Origin: Evernia prunastri | Taxonomy: Eukaryota > Ascomycota > Lecanoromycetes > Lecanorales > Parmeliaceae | Reading direction: 5' to 3' | NCBI GenBank assembly: GCA_003184365.1 | Contig: NKYR01000106.1 | Location: 62,001-126,000, forward strand | DNA length: 64,000 nucleotides | Shown here: positions 33,123 to 45,600 of the stretch, piece after piece | How the letters are laid out: the number at the start of each line of letters is the position of its first letter | How positions within the stretch are numbered: the first letter of the stretch is position 1 | The notes under the pieces: generated by a model | Told to the model about the DNA's origin: nothing | Databases searched by the model: none | What the model saw: the letters and a program-made list of their open reading frames with translations, nothing else | Program-made: the position numbers and the translations under genes

Positions 33123-33714
33123 ATGGCGCCGCTACCAGCAGGGATCCGCATTGCCCAGACAGTGGGCATCACCGCTTCAGCATTCTGCTCTGGTGGGTAG
33201 CAATCCCCAGAAAAGCCGGAAGCTGCCTGCCACTCTCGGATAGCTCTGACGGAGACTCGCAGGTAGTATTCTCAGTATATCATTCCTCACAATTCCACCC
33301 TTGCTCATCGCTCCGAATCCACTCCTGGTCAGGCAGTGGCAAATCCTGTTCGACCGCGGCAAAATATTGAACCCCGCCTTCGCCATCGTCTCCATGCTCT
33401 CCTACGGCTACCTCTCCTACCGCCTCTACGGGACCCTGAACCACCCCAAGGCGGAGATGTATGGATTGTCCGCCCTCGCCGCGTTTGCGATCTGGCCGTA
33501 CACGATCTTCGGCATGATGCCGACGAATCGGAAGCTCTTCAAGAAGCACGACGAGATGAAGGGATTGGACGTGGGCGAGAAAGCTATGGAGGTGGGGTTG
33601 GCGAAGGGAGAGAGCGCGAAGGAATTGGTGGATCGGTGGGGAATACTGAATGTAGGGAGGGGTGCGTTTCCACTGGTGGGAGCCGTGCTGGGGTTGTGGG
33701 CAACGTTGGCTTGA
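33123..33714 (+). CDS. DUF1772-like integral membrane protein
   Basis: Exons 33123-33192 and 33263-33714 (70-nt intron) give 173 aa. The start MAPLPAGIRIAQTVGITASA runs into a first membrane segment ending FCSGSILSISFLTIPPLL. The LLVRQWQILFDRGK motif, then three more hydrophobic segments (AFAIVSMLSYGYLSYRLY, ALAAFAIWPYTIF, GRGAFPLVGAVLGLWATLA) fit the four-helix DUF1772 family, which includes anthrone oxygenase-like proteins. No polyketide cluster is nearby, so a role in secondary metabolism is not suggested. Function unknown. Confidence 0.85.
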
Positions 33715-36700
33715 GATTTGTCACTAGTGTTGGGAGACGCAATGGCAGAATGGATCGATGTGTACAGGTTTTCGCTTGATAGGAGGGCGTCGGCCCATGT
33801 AAGGAAGGTTGGTAAGAGTGTGGGCTCACTTGCAAGCGGTTCCCGCGGCGAGGTATTCACAAGCAGTCCTAAACTAGGGGTTCGACATCCAGCGGTGAGC
33901 GGTCATTTTCTTCTAGGCCTGGGTATTTACACATTTTGAGACTCGCCCGTACATCAAGACTTGTCTTACGAGAATATCCACAGCGTGAACGATGGTTTTT
34001 CAATAGGGGGCTGCTTTCTCGATCGATCTCAAGTAGCGAAAATGCGTAATTCATTTCGACGCAAATTTTCTGCTTACAGATCACCGTTACGGAGCTTCTG
34101 GTTTCTCACAGAAGAATGAACCTAGCTCTCGTTCTCATAGCAACACGAGCAACTCCTTTGTTGACAACCCCACGGAAGACCATCGACAAGCAACGCGAGC
34201 ACACTCTCAACAGCGTGCCTATCCTGTTGGTGTCAAGGTAGCTGCTTGCTGGCGAACGTTGATTCATTCGCCGCTACTCTACAATTGCCTGTACTCGTTC
34301 TCCCTCCCCTCTTGCTTAGGAAGTTTGAGCCGAAGTTTTCCCTGTGTTCACAGTCATTTTATTTGGGTAATAGCGAAGAAATTGCTGGGTAGTATAGACA
34401 GTTGACTGTATATGGTTAGAGGGAGATGCCATGGGTGAGACATTGTGTGCAGACCGAAGTCCAAACGCTCGTTTTGGGGCAAAAGGGGGATTATGTATAG
34501 AGGGGATATTTGACCACTTTACTGGGCTCTTTGGGTGGCATCTAGGCGTGTATGCGGGGCCTTTCAGCTTCCCGTATAGTGAGCGCCATCTGTCGCCAGT
34601 CTGGGCCCTGCTTGGAATGATACTGAATGAGGATCTTCGAAACCCTTTCAAAATAGTATAAGGGCTGCTCCCTCAAGCTGTCTTTTCTGCACAAATTCTA
34701 TGGCTAGTCAAGGAGACGCGCTCTCTAACGCACTGTCATTCTGCTTCTTACCTTCGATGCCTACTGTTTCATCTCTGCTCCCAGATGCCGGCAACCCTTC
34801 GTCAAAGAAACGTACCGGTCTCAATTACGCGTTCGCAATCTCGCCTAAGAACCTCGCCACGGCTTTCAGAACAGGTGACACGACGATACCTGAATCCCCT
34901 CACATCTTCCTTGCCTAGACTAGACCCCAAGACCACCACCATGTTCGCCAGCGTAGCTGCAGCCCTGGGCCGAACATTCTTTCCTACCGGGGATAACCAG
35001 GTCGGGGAACCCAGCATCAAATCAATCACATCGAGCATCAACACGAAACCCCAAAACCCAGGCGTCTCGAACCAGTGAGGACACTCTCGCCAGCTGCAAA
35101 GAGGGAGGCTTAAAGAACGGTCTTCCTCCAGCTCCTCCTCCTCGGCCTCGACGCTTGGAAGCGAGACGCAATCATCTGTTGCTTGAAAAACCTAAGGATC
35201 CGATGGGATTGGATGGAATTGGGTGAAATGCTCCAGGAGAATTGGATCGGGAGACACATGGTTATCTGCAAGAGTAAGAAGGCAGGCCTGTTGGTATCAT
35301 CGATCATCTGGGGGATTGGCAGAGAGATAGTTTTGAACGTTCATGTATAGACTTGAAGGAACAGTCTGAGACGAGGATCCATTCCTCAAACATCTAACCT
35401 TGCTACTGTCTGAGAGGCGGCTGGCCGCATTGGCGAGGGGTGAAGGGTTCTTTTTTAGGAGAAGGGGGGAAGGGTGACCGACAAAGGTATGTTGAGTCCT
35501 CAACGATAAAGGAGAAGCCTGGATTGATGCTCCTTCGTGCTGAACTCATCCTACCATGAGCTCCGTTGCGAAAGGCGTCACTCAACTTCGTATGAACACC
35601 CATCCGGCTGGTTCGGAAAACACTTCCCTGTTCGTGTTCAAGTCTTGGCTGTAAGCGCTTCTCCTTAGCACATTGAATATCATCACATGTCGGACCGGAG
35701 GATGGCATCGGTGTCTCCGAGAATCTTGCCACAGTGGCGTAGCTACCTCCTACCTTACGTGCATTCTTACATACATACATACATACATATTCCAATGGCA
35801 ACAGCGACGTACCTACAGCTACGTACTCCATAACCTTCTGCTAGCCATACACGGATCCGGTATCGCCGATGTAAGACTTTCAAAAGTTTGTAAACAGGCA
35901 GCTGAGCGGAAAATGTGTGGAAACTTCAAGCCTTGTGTCAGTCGATCGAGGGGATTTCTGAATATGAGTAAGAAAGAATTGATGCTGTCGATATTAGCGT
36001 TACTGCTGTGTTGGCCCAGAAGACGAAGGTGGAGGCGGAGTTGGAGGTAGAGGCAAGCTCGGTTAGGGGTCAGAGAACGCAAGTATGGAGTCGGAGGTTG
36101 GGAAGGGGGAGGGTAGCGAAGGCAGGGGGGATAGAGAGAAGGTGGATATTGACATGGTGGTACGTATTCCCTCTACTTTAGGAATCAAAAAGTGGTCTAA
36201 TAACTCAGATTCTTCATTGCAGAGGTCATAACACCACGACCTTTGAGATTAACAAGACTTATCCTAGGCTCTAATCCGCAGAAGTAGATAGAGTGTAGCC
36301 AAAGGCACTGAAGGTTTATATCTCACCTATGTATTTTAGGTCGTTGCTTACGCTCTGTGTTCACTTAATGCTCTGTTGTGTCTTTGAAACGAACTCTCCC
36401 ACTATGGCCTTGTCTGCGTCCATCTCATGCTCGCTTGCTGTGAATGCTTTGTTCTCCCTTTCCAAGACATCACTTCTACCACTCTTGTTGGTTTGATGTG
36501 AATGTTTCTCCTTCATTCCGGAGGCGCGTCACTCTTGACAGTCATCGCTTCCTATTAAGTCTTTTCGACCGTCCAGAGTAAGCATGCACCTTACAGCATA
36601 CTACATGCAGGAACAGTCAAAAGGTACGAAGCCCTGCCATATTTGATATCTTCCAACATCTCTAAGACTTCGGACTTGGGAAGCACAACACTTCCAGATT

Positions 36701-36839
36701 TATCTTCATCGTCCTTTTGAACATCTCGAATTGAAGATAGTCTTACCATTACTTTCCTCGTTCTCTTGAGGCATGACAATCTAAATCTCATCCATCTCAA
36801 CCTCAATCTTTTCATCATTTTCATCACCATTTCACACTC
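33715..36839. other. 3.1-kb gene-poor stretch
   Basis: No gene called. Short ATG ORFs at 34700-34918 and 34785-35078 on the plus strand have no recognised features. An (ACAT)n microsatellite sits at 35768-35789. The last 250 bp is the promoter of the 277-aa gene. Confidence 0.45.
35768..35789. repeat. (ACAT)n microsatellite
   Basis: About five and a half TACA units in intergenic DNA. Confidence 0.8.
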
Positions 36840-37673
36840 ATGACCCGTTTACCACGATCCCATCGTCAAACTCCAAGACATCCATTGGTTATGTCCTCCT
36901 CGTCTCAATATCGCGAAGCCTCCAACATCTGGACACTGAGGAACCTCATAGACGAAGAGATCAGCAATGGGATACAGTATGCCAAGCAATCAGCTGCAAC
37001 GGGGATGAGTCTGCCGGACACGGCCAATTCTATGACACTAGGCCTTAATGTCCAGATCTTGGCCTTGTACTGCAGCGTGGAAATGAGACGAGGCATGATC
37101 GAGCTCGCCAAAACTACTCCGGTCCTCCTCACCTACGCGGCTGGGAAGGAACGCCAGGAAGCCCTACAGGCAGTCTGGCAGCTCCAAAAGCGAACCAAAG
37201 ACGTCTCCACCCTGATCGCCAGATCCTTCTACGAACACCCCGCCCCCACCCCTCAGCACTTCCTGACGACCAAGGTCAAAGAAATGCCGCTGGGACCCCG
37301 CGGGTATGCCACGGTGGACTACATCTCGTGCGACGTCGTGCCGCTGGTCGACTACTGGCCCGACTTCGTCCGCAAGGCGTTCGCATTGGGGTGCTGGCGG
37401 TTCGCGGTCGCCGGCGCCACGGGCCGCGACGGGGTGGTGCTGGAGATCATGGAGGGCAGGCTGGATCTCATCGAGTGGCTTATCGAGATGGAGGAGAAGC
37501 GGACGCTGGCCATGGAGGACCCCGCGGCGGCCAGAGCGCAGGACAGGACGCGAGGGGGAATCTGGCCGATGGCAGGCGGATTTCTTGGGCACGACGGCAT
37601 CGATTTGCAGGAGGGATCGAAGGGGTATGGCGCGATTGAGGCGGCACAGATGATGGACGTATTGAAGATCTAG
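36840..37673 (+). CDS. unrecognised 277-aa protein
   Basis: Single exon from ATG 36840; a second in-frame ATG follows 17 codons later and may be the real start. The body is mostly alpha-helical by composition, with repeated conserved-looking segments (TLRNLIDEEISNGIQYAKQS, LGLNVQILALYCSVEMRRGM, AVWQLQKRTKDVSTLIARSF). VDYWPDFVRKAFALGCWRFA and EIMEGRLDLIEWLIEMEE follow. No known motif, signal peptide or membrane segment. GC content rises sharply in the second half. Function unknown. Confidence 0.65.
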   Translation: MTRLPRSHRQTPRHPLVMSSSSQYREASNIWTLRNLIDEEISNGIQYAKQSAATGMSLPDTANSMTLGLNVQILALYCSVEMRRGMIELAKTTPVLLTYAAGKERQEALQAVWQLQKRTKDVSTLIARSFYEHPAPTPQHFLTTKVKEMPLGPRGYATVDYISCDVVPLVDYWPDFVRKAFALGCWRFAVAGATGRDGVVLEIMEGRLDLIEWLIEMEEKRTLAMEDPAAARAQDRTRGGIWPMAGGFLGHDGIDLQEGSKGYGAIEAAQMMDVLKI

Positions 37674-38639
37674 GTGGAAAGAGGAGCGCGGAGACAGAAA
37701 AGTGGATAGGTCGGAAAATTCTTTGACCAGCTTGGAGTTTGCGAACTTGCTTGCGTTGAGACTTTCCCAACAAAATGGTCTGATGGCTGGACGGACATGC
37801 ATGCAGAATAGAAGCTTGCGAGATCCCAAAATGAAAGAGACTTTGTCACCACCTTGACCGCCTATTTGCAAAATCTTTCCACGTTATCAAGTGAGCGCCA
37901 TATGTAGTGCAGCAGCGCCCTGTTCGCCGCTTAGTTGTGTCCATCTGCACCAATCTGTTGCAAGTGTAAATTCAAGGAAGCCCGGCAAAAGCGGCTTGAA
38001 CACCATCTCTACTCTCTCAAGGTAAGATACCTACCTACCTTATGCTCTTCACACGTCTTCGCTCCGCAGCCACTACCCTCTCTTGCCCAGGTCATCGATC
38101 GACAAGTCGAATTCAGCAGACTGGAAAGTTGCGCTACACCATTACTATCAGCCCATCTCGGATCATCACGGAAAACCATGTCGACGCCGGGTGATTCCTG
38201 TAGTTGTTGAATTCTTGTGGCCAGTATATCAGTATTGAATTCTTGTGTGGCCGGTATATCAGCGTTGCCGGTTTTGTCGTGAAGATCGAGCAGGTCAATC
38301 ACCACTTAGAGCTCGTACTTGTGATGTGGTGGCTGGTCACGGAGACGCCAAGGGATGATTGGGGCACTGTGCGCGTGAGAAGGGGAATGAGGCGGAGATG
38401 GAGAGCGAGGGCCATGGCGGCAGTGACGATTGGATTTGGTGGATCGAGTTGCCTCAATGGTAGCTTTCCGGGGCTGTTGCCAGAGCGTTGACATGAGAGA
38501 TTGAACAATTAGCAAAGCATGGCGTCATGCCTAGCACATGTGAACATTCGAGAAGATCAAGAGCTTCAAATAGCTTTCTATGCAACTGTAGCCATCATTT
38601 TGACCACAGCAACGCCTTCCACATGATGAAGCACCCCTC
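37674..38639. other. intergenic with a 28-bp tandem duplication
   Basis: 966 bp between the 277-aa gene and the stop codon of eL34. It holds an imperfect 28-bp duplication and a minus-strand ORF (38009-38305, GTG start) with Cys residues near its end, which I do not call. Confidence 0.45.
38207..38262. repeat. imperfect 28-bp tandem duplication
   Basis: Two copies of TTGAATTCTTGTGGCCAGTA and following bases, the second with a 2-bp insertion and one substitution. Both contain an EcoRI-like GAATTC. Confidence 0.75.
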
Positions 38640-39249
38640 TCAGCGCTTCTTCGCCAGGTTCTCCTTCAGCACCTTCTTCACAATCTTCTGCTCCTCAATC
38701 AAAAACGCCCTGACGACCCTATCCTTCACACAACTCGAGCACCTCGATCCCCCATACGCGCGCTGCACGGTCTTCTTGGGCCTGGAGATTTTGGCGTACT
38801 CGCGGGGGCGGAGGGCGGGGATCTAGAGAGACCCAAAATGACAAAGTCAGCGCAGGTTCGATCGCCTGGATTTTTTTGGGCACGGGAAGCGGCGATATCG
38901 TTGTAGGTGCGTGTAGAGCATGTGGGAAGAGTGCGGGAAGGGGGGGAAAGGACTGACTCCTGGGAGCTTGGTGCCGCAGTCACCGCACTTTGGCGGGCTG
39001 CCCTTCTTCTTGGTGTGTTGATATTGGAGTTTTCCGCCGGGGGTTTTGACGATGCGGACTTTGTTCGAGCGAGTGTTGTACCTAGTAGAACCTCATCAGT
39101 GATTATGTCCCAAGGGGGCTTTGGACATGGCAAGCCCTGCTTTCCGTAGAGACTTACGGATTTCTCCGTCGCTGCACATCAAGATCGTTAGCATTGGCTT
39201 ATCCGGTTGGTGACAGAGAATGACTCACGTATGCTAACCTCGCGCCCAT
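38640..39249 (-). CDS. RPL34: 60S ribosomal protein eL34
   Basis: Structural protein of the large ribosomal subunit. Four exons: 39229-39249, 39158-39171, 38958-39081 and 38640-38822, giving 113 aa, the usual size. The second exon is 14 nt and supplies RRRNP. The third intron uses a GTCAGT donor. Diagnostic blocks: YNTRSNKVRIVKTPGGKLQY, PPKCGDCGTKLPG, YGGSRCASCVKDRVVRAFLI, EEQKIVKKVLKE. The two CxxC pairs form the zinc site. Clustering of introns near the 5' end is typical of fungal ribosomal protein genes. Confidence 0.97.
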
Positions 39250-39616
39250 CTTGACGACTCGAAATCTCGTTGCTGTAAGGGTCAGATTTAATTTGCGTCG
39301 TCGATGAGGTTGACCAATTTCGCGATGTGTGATACTGATAGCCGAAGCGCTAGAATTTAGCGCGGCTTGGCGCATCTCGAATGTTTTCGCAGAGCCGCCA
39401 CAGTTGGAGCACGTCCAATATCATCACACCTGTCGCTGTCTCGGAGTGATAGCTCATGAGGTAAGAGATAACCTGGCTATCAGCAAACTATCAGGCTCAT
39501 AGCGTAGTGTCCTTGCCGCAGCAATCTAAAGACCTGAGCGGTGCTTTGGCTCCACCGATAGGTCGCCTCTGCGATACTTGATGCAGTAGGATTGAAATCA
39601 AGGACAATTTATCACC
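39250..39616. promoter_or_regulatory. shared divergent promoter, eL34 and PRP8
   Basis: 367 bp between start codons of two highly expressed housekeeping genes. No individual element can be named with confidence. Confidence 0.55.
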
Positions 39617-42600
39617 ATGTCTTCTCTTCCACCACCTCCGCCACCAGGGTGGGGAGCGGGACCTCACTCGATGCCTTCGGCCCCACCACCACCTGGCTAT
39701 CAACCGCCTGCCGATCCCCAAGTCGCGAAATTCGCCCAGAAAAAGAAGGAATGGTTACGGTCACAGCGAAACCGCTTTGGGGAAAAGCGAAAGGGAGGCT
39801 TTGTGGAGACACAGAAGGCTGATATGCCACCAGAACATCTACGGAAGATTGTCAAGGATATCGGAGATGTGTCACAGAAGAAATTCAGCAGTGACAAGCG
39901 GAGCTATCTGGGTGCTTTGAAGTTCATGCCCCACGCGGTGCTGAAGCTGTTAGAGAATATGCCCATGCCTTGGGAGTCGGCGAGGGAGGTCAAGGTGCTG
40001 TATCATGTTAACGGATGTTTGACGATGGTCAACGAGACACCAAGGGTTATCGAGCCTGTGTTCCACGCGCAATGGGCTACGATGTGGCTTTGCATGCGAA
40101 GGGAGAAAAGCGATAGGCGGCATTTTAAGAGAATGAGGTTTCCTCCATTCGATGACGAAGAACCACCGCTGTCGTGGTCGGAGAACATTGAGGATGTGGA
40201 ACCCTTGGAGCCGATCCAGCTGGAACTCGACGAAGCCGAAGATGGACCCGTCGTCGACTGGCTCTACGAGCATCGACCCCTCTTGGACACTCCTCATGTC
40301 AATGGGCCAAGCTACAAAGACTGGAACCTCACTTTGCCGCAAATGGCCACCCTCTACCGACTGAGTCACCCGCTGCTGAGCGACTTGGTGGATCAAAACT
40401 ACTTCCACATGTTCGACCTCCCTAGTTTCGAAACGGCAAAAGCTTTGAACGTCGCTATTCCAGGTGGCCCAAGGTTCGAGCCCCTCTACAAGGATGTTGA
40501 TCCAAATGATGAAGACTTCGGCGAGTTCAACGCGATCGACCGCATCATCTTTCGAGCCCCTATCAGGACTGAGTACCGTGTGGCTTTTCCATTCTTATAT
40601 AACTCGCTCCCTCGAAGCGTCAAGCTTTCGTGGTACTCCCATCCGCAAGTGGTCTATGTTCGAGCTGAAGACCCAAGTCTTCCAGCCTTCTACTTCGATC
40701 CTGTCATTAATCCAATATCATCACGCTCCGTTGCACCCAAAAATATCACCGTCAGCCACGAAGATGAAATATTTGGACACGGCAATATGAAAGACGACGA
40801 ATTCACATTGCCTGGTAATATGGAGCCATTCCTGGCGGATGAAGAACTCTACACAAGCGAGACCTCATCGGCCATCTCGCTGTGGTGGGCGCCGTTCCCT
40901 TTTGACCGTCGCTCTGGAAAGATGGTGCGTGCTCAAGACGTGCCTTTGGTCAAGCAATGGTATTTGGAACATTGCCCCCAAGGTCAACCGGTCAAAGTTA
41001 GAGTCTCATACCAGAAGCTCCTAAAAACTTACGTCTTGAATGAGCTGCATAAGAAAAAGCCCAAAGCGCAAAATAAACAGAATTTGATGAAGTCGCTTCG
41101 GTCAACCAAGTTCTTTCAGCAGACAACCATTGATTGGGTTGAGGCCGGTCTTCAGGTCTGCAGGCAGGGCTTTAACATGCTGAACCTGCTCATTCATCGC
41201 AAGAACTTGACGTACCTTCATCTGGATTATAACTTCAATCTGAAGCCTGTCAAAACCCTCACGACAAAAGAGCGAAAGAAGTCACGGTTTGGGAACGCCT
41301 TCCATCTAATGAGAGAAATCTTACGCCTGACAAAGTTGATTGTTGATGCTCAAGTCCAGTACCGTCTTGGCAATATCGACGCCTTCCAGCTGGCAGATGG
41401 CATTCTGTATGCCTTCAATCATGTTGGACAACTCACCGGTATGTACCGATACAAGTACAAGCTTATGCACCAAATTCGATCGTGCAAAGATCTAAAGCAT
41501 CTGATCTACTATCGATTCAACTCGGGCCCAGTAGGTAAAGGACCAGGATGTGGCTTCTGGGCACCTGCTTGGAGAGTCTGGCTGTTCTTCATGCGGGGTA
41601 TCATCCCATTGCTTGAGCGGTGGCTTGGAAATTTGCTTTCTCGACAATTCGAGGGTCGACACAGCAAGGGTGTGGCTAAAACGGTGACAAAGCAAAGAGT
41701 CGAGTCTCATTTCGATCTTGAGCTTCGTGCCTCTGTCATGGCTGATCTGATGGACATGATGCCTGAAGGTATCAAGCAAAACAAGGTCAACACCGTCCTG
41801 CAGCATCTGTCTGAAGCTTGGAGGTGCTGGAAGAGTAATATACCCTGGAAGGTACCTGGGTTACCTGCGCCTATCGAGAATATCATCCTGCGATATGTCA
41901 AGAGCAAGGCCGATTGGTGGATCTCAGTCGCACACTACAACCGAGAGCGTATCAGGAGAGGTGCTACTGTTGACAAGACCGTCGCAAAGAAAAACCTCGG
42001 ACGGCTTACACGATTGTGGCTAAAGGCAGAGCAAGAGCGACAGCACAACTACATGAAGGATGGCCCATATGTATCGTCTGAAGAAGCCGTGGCCATCTAC
42101 ACCACCACAGTCCATTGGCTCGAATCAAGAAAGTACTCTCCGATACCCTTCCCAGCGGTATCGTACAAGCACGATACTAAGATCCTGATCTTGGCCTTAG
42201 AACGACTGCGAGAAGCATACTCGGTCAAGGGTCGTTTGAACCAGAATCAAAGAGAAGAGCTTGCTCTCATCGAGCAGGCCTATGACTCTCCGGGAACAAC
42301 ACTCACGCGTATCAAGCGCTTCTTGCTTACGCAGCGTGCCTTTAAAGAAGTTGGCATCGACATGAATGACAATTACAGCAGCATTAACCCCGTCTACGAT
42401 ATTGAGCCTATAGAGAAGATAACAGATGCCTACCTCGACCAGTATCTCTGGTACCAGGCTGACCAAAGGCATTTGTTCCCCGCATGGATTAAGCCCTCTG
42501 ACTCGGAAGTCCCACCGCTACTCACCTACAAATGGGCTCAAGGTATCAATAACCTTGGTGGTGTTTGGGAAACAGCCGATGGAGAGTGCAACGTCATGAT

Positions 42601-45600
42601 CGAGACTCAGCTTTCGAAGGTGTATGAGAAGATAGACCTTACGCTGCTGAACAGGCTTTTGCGATTGATAATGGATCATAACTTGGCAGATTATATTACA
42701 TCAAAGAACAACGTGCAGCTGAACTACAAGGACATGAACCACACCAACAGCTATGGGATGGTCAGAGGTCTACAGTTTTCAGCCTTCGTTTTTCAATACT
42801 ATGGTCTAGTCCTTGATTTGCTGCTGCTGGGACTGCAACGCGCAAGCGAAATTGCTGGCCCACCTCAGAGTCCCAATGACTTCTTGCAATTCAGAGACCG
42901 CAAGACAGAGACCAGACACCCTATCAGATTATACACCAGATACATTGACCGTATCTGGGTCTTCCTGAGGTTCTCTGCTGATGAATCGAGAGATCTCATC
43001 CAGCGTTTCTTGACAGAGCAGCCAGATCCCAATTTTGAGAACGTGATTGGGTATCGCAACAAGAAGTGTTGGCCGCGAGACTCAAGAATGAGGCTGATGA
43101 GGCACGATGTCAACCTTGGCCGTGCTGTCTTCTGGGATCTCAAGAACAGGTTGCCAAGGTCAATCACCACTATCGAATGGGACGATACATTTGCCAGCGT
43201 CTACAGTAGAGACAATCCTAATCTCCTCTTCTCCATGAGTGGGTTCGAAGTCCGCATCCTACCCAAGATTCGGAATCTCAACGAGGAGTTTCCCGTCAAG
43301 GACAGTGTCTGGTCGCTGGTGGACAACACGACCAAGGAACGCACTGCTCATGCCTTCTTACAGGTGACAGAGGAGGACATTCAGAAATTCAATAACCGTA
43401 TCAGACAAATCTTGATGTCTTCTGGCTCTACTACGTTTACGAAAATTGCCAACAAGTGGAACACTAGCTTGATCGCATTGTTCACCTACTACCGTGAAGC
43501 AGCGGTTTCGACGGTCAACCTACTTGATACCATCGTTAAGTGTGAGACTAAGATTCAGACCCGAGTTAAGATCGGACTGAATTCCAAAATGCCTTCAAGG
43601 TTCCCGCCTGCGGTATTCTATACGCCAAAGGAGCTTGGAGGTCTCGGTATGATTTCCGGATCTCACATCCTCATCCCAACTAGCGACAAGCGCTGGTCCA
43701 AGCAGACTGACGTAGGCGTTACGCATTATCGATCTGGTATGAGCCATGATGAGGAGACTCTCATTCCCAACATTTTCCGATACATCATCCCATGGGAAGC
43801 CGAATTTATCGATTCGCAGCGTGTCTGGACAGAATATTCTCAGAAGCGCCAAGAAGCCAATCAGCAGAACCGAAGGCTGACACTTGAAGACTTGGAGGAC
43901 AGTTGGGATCGCGGTCTTCCTCGCATCAACACTCTATTCCAGAAAGATCGAAGCACCTTAAGCTTCGACAAGGGTTTCAGGGCCCGCACTGAGTTTAAGA
44001 CTTACCAACTGATGAAGAGCAATCCGTTCTGGTGGACCAGTCAGCGTCACGACGGAAAGCTCTGGAATCTCAACGCCTACCGAACGGATGTCATTCAAGC
44101 TCTTGGTGGTGTCGAGACTATCCTTGAGCACACGTTATTCAAGGCCACGGCTTTCCCATCGTGGGAAGGTCTCTTTTGGGAGCGCGCTTCCGGGTTCGAG
44201 GAATCTATGAAGTTCAAGAAGTTGACCAATGCGCAACGTTCCGGTCTCAATCAGATTCCTAATCGTCGGTTCACTCTTTGGTGGTAAGCACCCTATCAAC
44301 ATCTTATTGAATGTATCCCGATTAACGTTTCCAGGTCACCCACTATAAATCGCGCAAATGTTTACGTCGGTTTCCAGGTGCAACTCGATCTGACTGGTAT
44401 CTTCTTGCACGGCAAGATTCCCACCTTAAAGATTTCCCTGATCCAGATCTTCCGTGCCCATTTGTGGCAGAAGATTCACGAGTCAGTCGTCATGGATCTG
44501 TGCCAGGTCTTTGATCAAGAGTTGGATCAGCTGGGTATCGAGACAGTGCAAAAGGAAACAATCCATCCGAGAAAGTCCTACAAGATGAACAGCTCTTGCG
44601 CTGATATTCTGCTCTTCGCTACACACAAGTGGAACGTGACGAGGCCATCGATACTGTTCGATACTAAGGATATTACAGAGCCTACAACCACCAACAAGTT
44701 CTGGGTTGATGTTCAGCTACGATACGGCGACTACGACTCTCACGATATTGAGCGATACGTGCGCGCGAAATACTTGGACTACACGACCGACAGCATGAGT
44801 ATCTATCCATCTGCCACTGGTTTGATGATTGGCATTGATCTCGCATACAACCTCTACTCCGCGTACGGTCAATACTTCCCAGGTCTTAAGACGCTCGTCC
44901 AGCAAGCCATGGCCAAGATCATGAAGGCCAACCCTGCTTTGTATGTGCTAAGGGAGCGTATCCGAAAGGGTCTGCAGCTGTATGCATCGGAGAGCAACCA
45001 GGAGTTTTTGAATTCGCAGAACTACTCTGAACTCTTTAGCAACCAGATCCAATTGTTTATCGACGATACCAATGTCTACCGAGTCACGATCCACAAGACG
45101 TTCGAAGGGAATTTGACAACAAAGCCTATCAATGGCGCCATCTTCATCTTCAATCCTAGGACCGGTCAGCTATTCCTCAAGATCATCCATACGAGCGTCT
45201 GGGCTGGCCAGAAGCGTCTGGGTCAATTGGCCAAATGGAAGACTGCGGAAGAAGTGGCGGCACTGATTCGATCTCTGCCAGTCGAGGAGCAGCCAAAACA
45301 GCTTATCGTCACTAGAAAGGGTCTGCTTGATCCTTTGGAAGTGCACTTGCTTGATTTCCCAAATATCTCGATTCGCGCTTCTGAGCTCCAGCTGCCCTTC
45401 CAGGCCGCCATGAAGGTCGAGAAGCTAGGTGACATGATCCTGCGTGCTACGGAGCCGAAGATGATGCTCTTCAATCTCTACGACGAGTGGCTCAAGACAA
45501 TCTCTTCGTACACTGCATTCTCGCGACTCATCCTCATCTTGCGTGCGCTGCATGTTAATCAAGACAAGACCAAGCTGTTGCTCCGACCTGACAAGACGGT

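Noticed and set aside
33123..33714. Anthrone oxygenase of a polyketide pathway
   Set aside because: DUF1772 resemblance is general, and no polyketide synthase or thioesterase gene is nearby.
22867..36839. Degenerate transposon or RIP-mutated island in the gene-poor stretches
   Set aside because: No reverse transcriptase, transposase or terminal repeat was found, and the sequence is not uniformly AT-rich as RIP would leave it.
38009..38305. Small Cys-containing protein on the minus strand
   Set aside because: GTG start, contains the tandem duplication, and no clear splice partner gives a complete protein.
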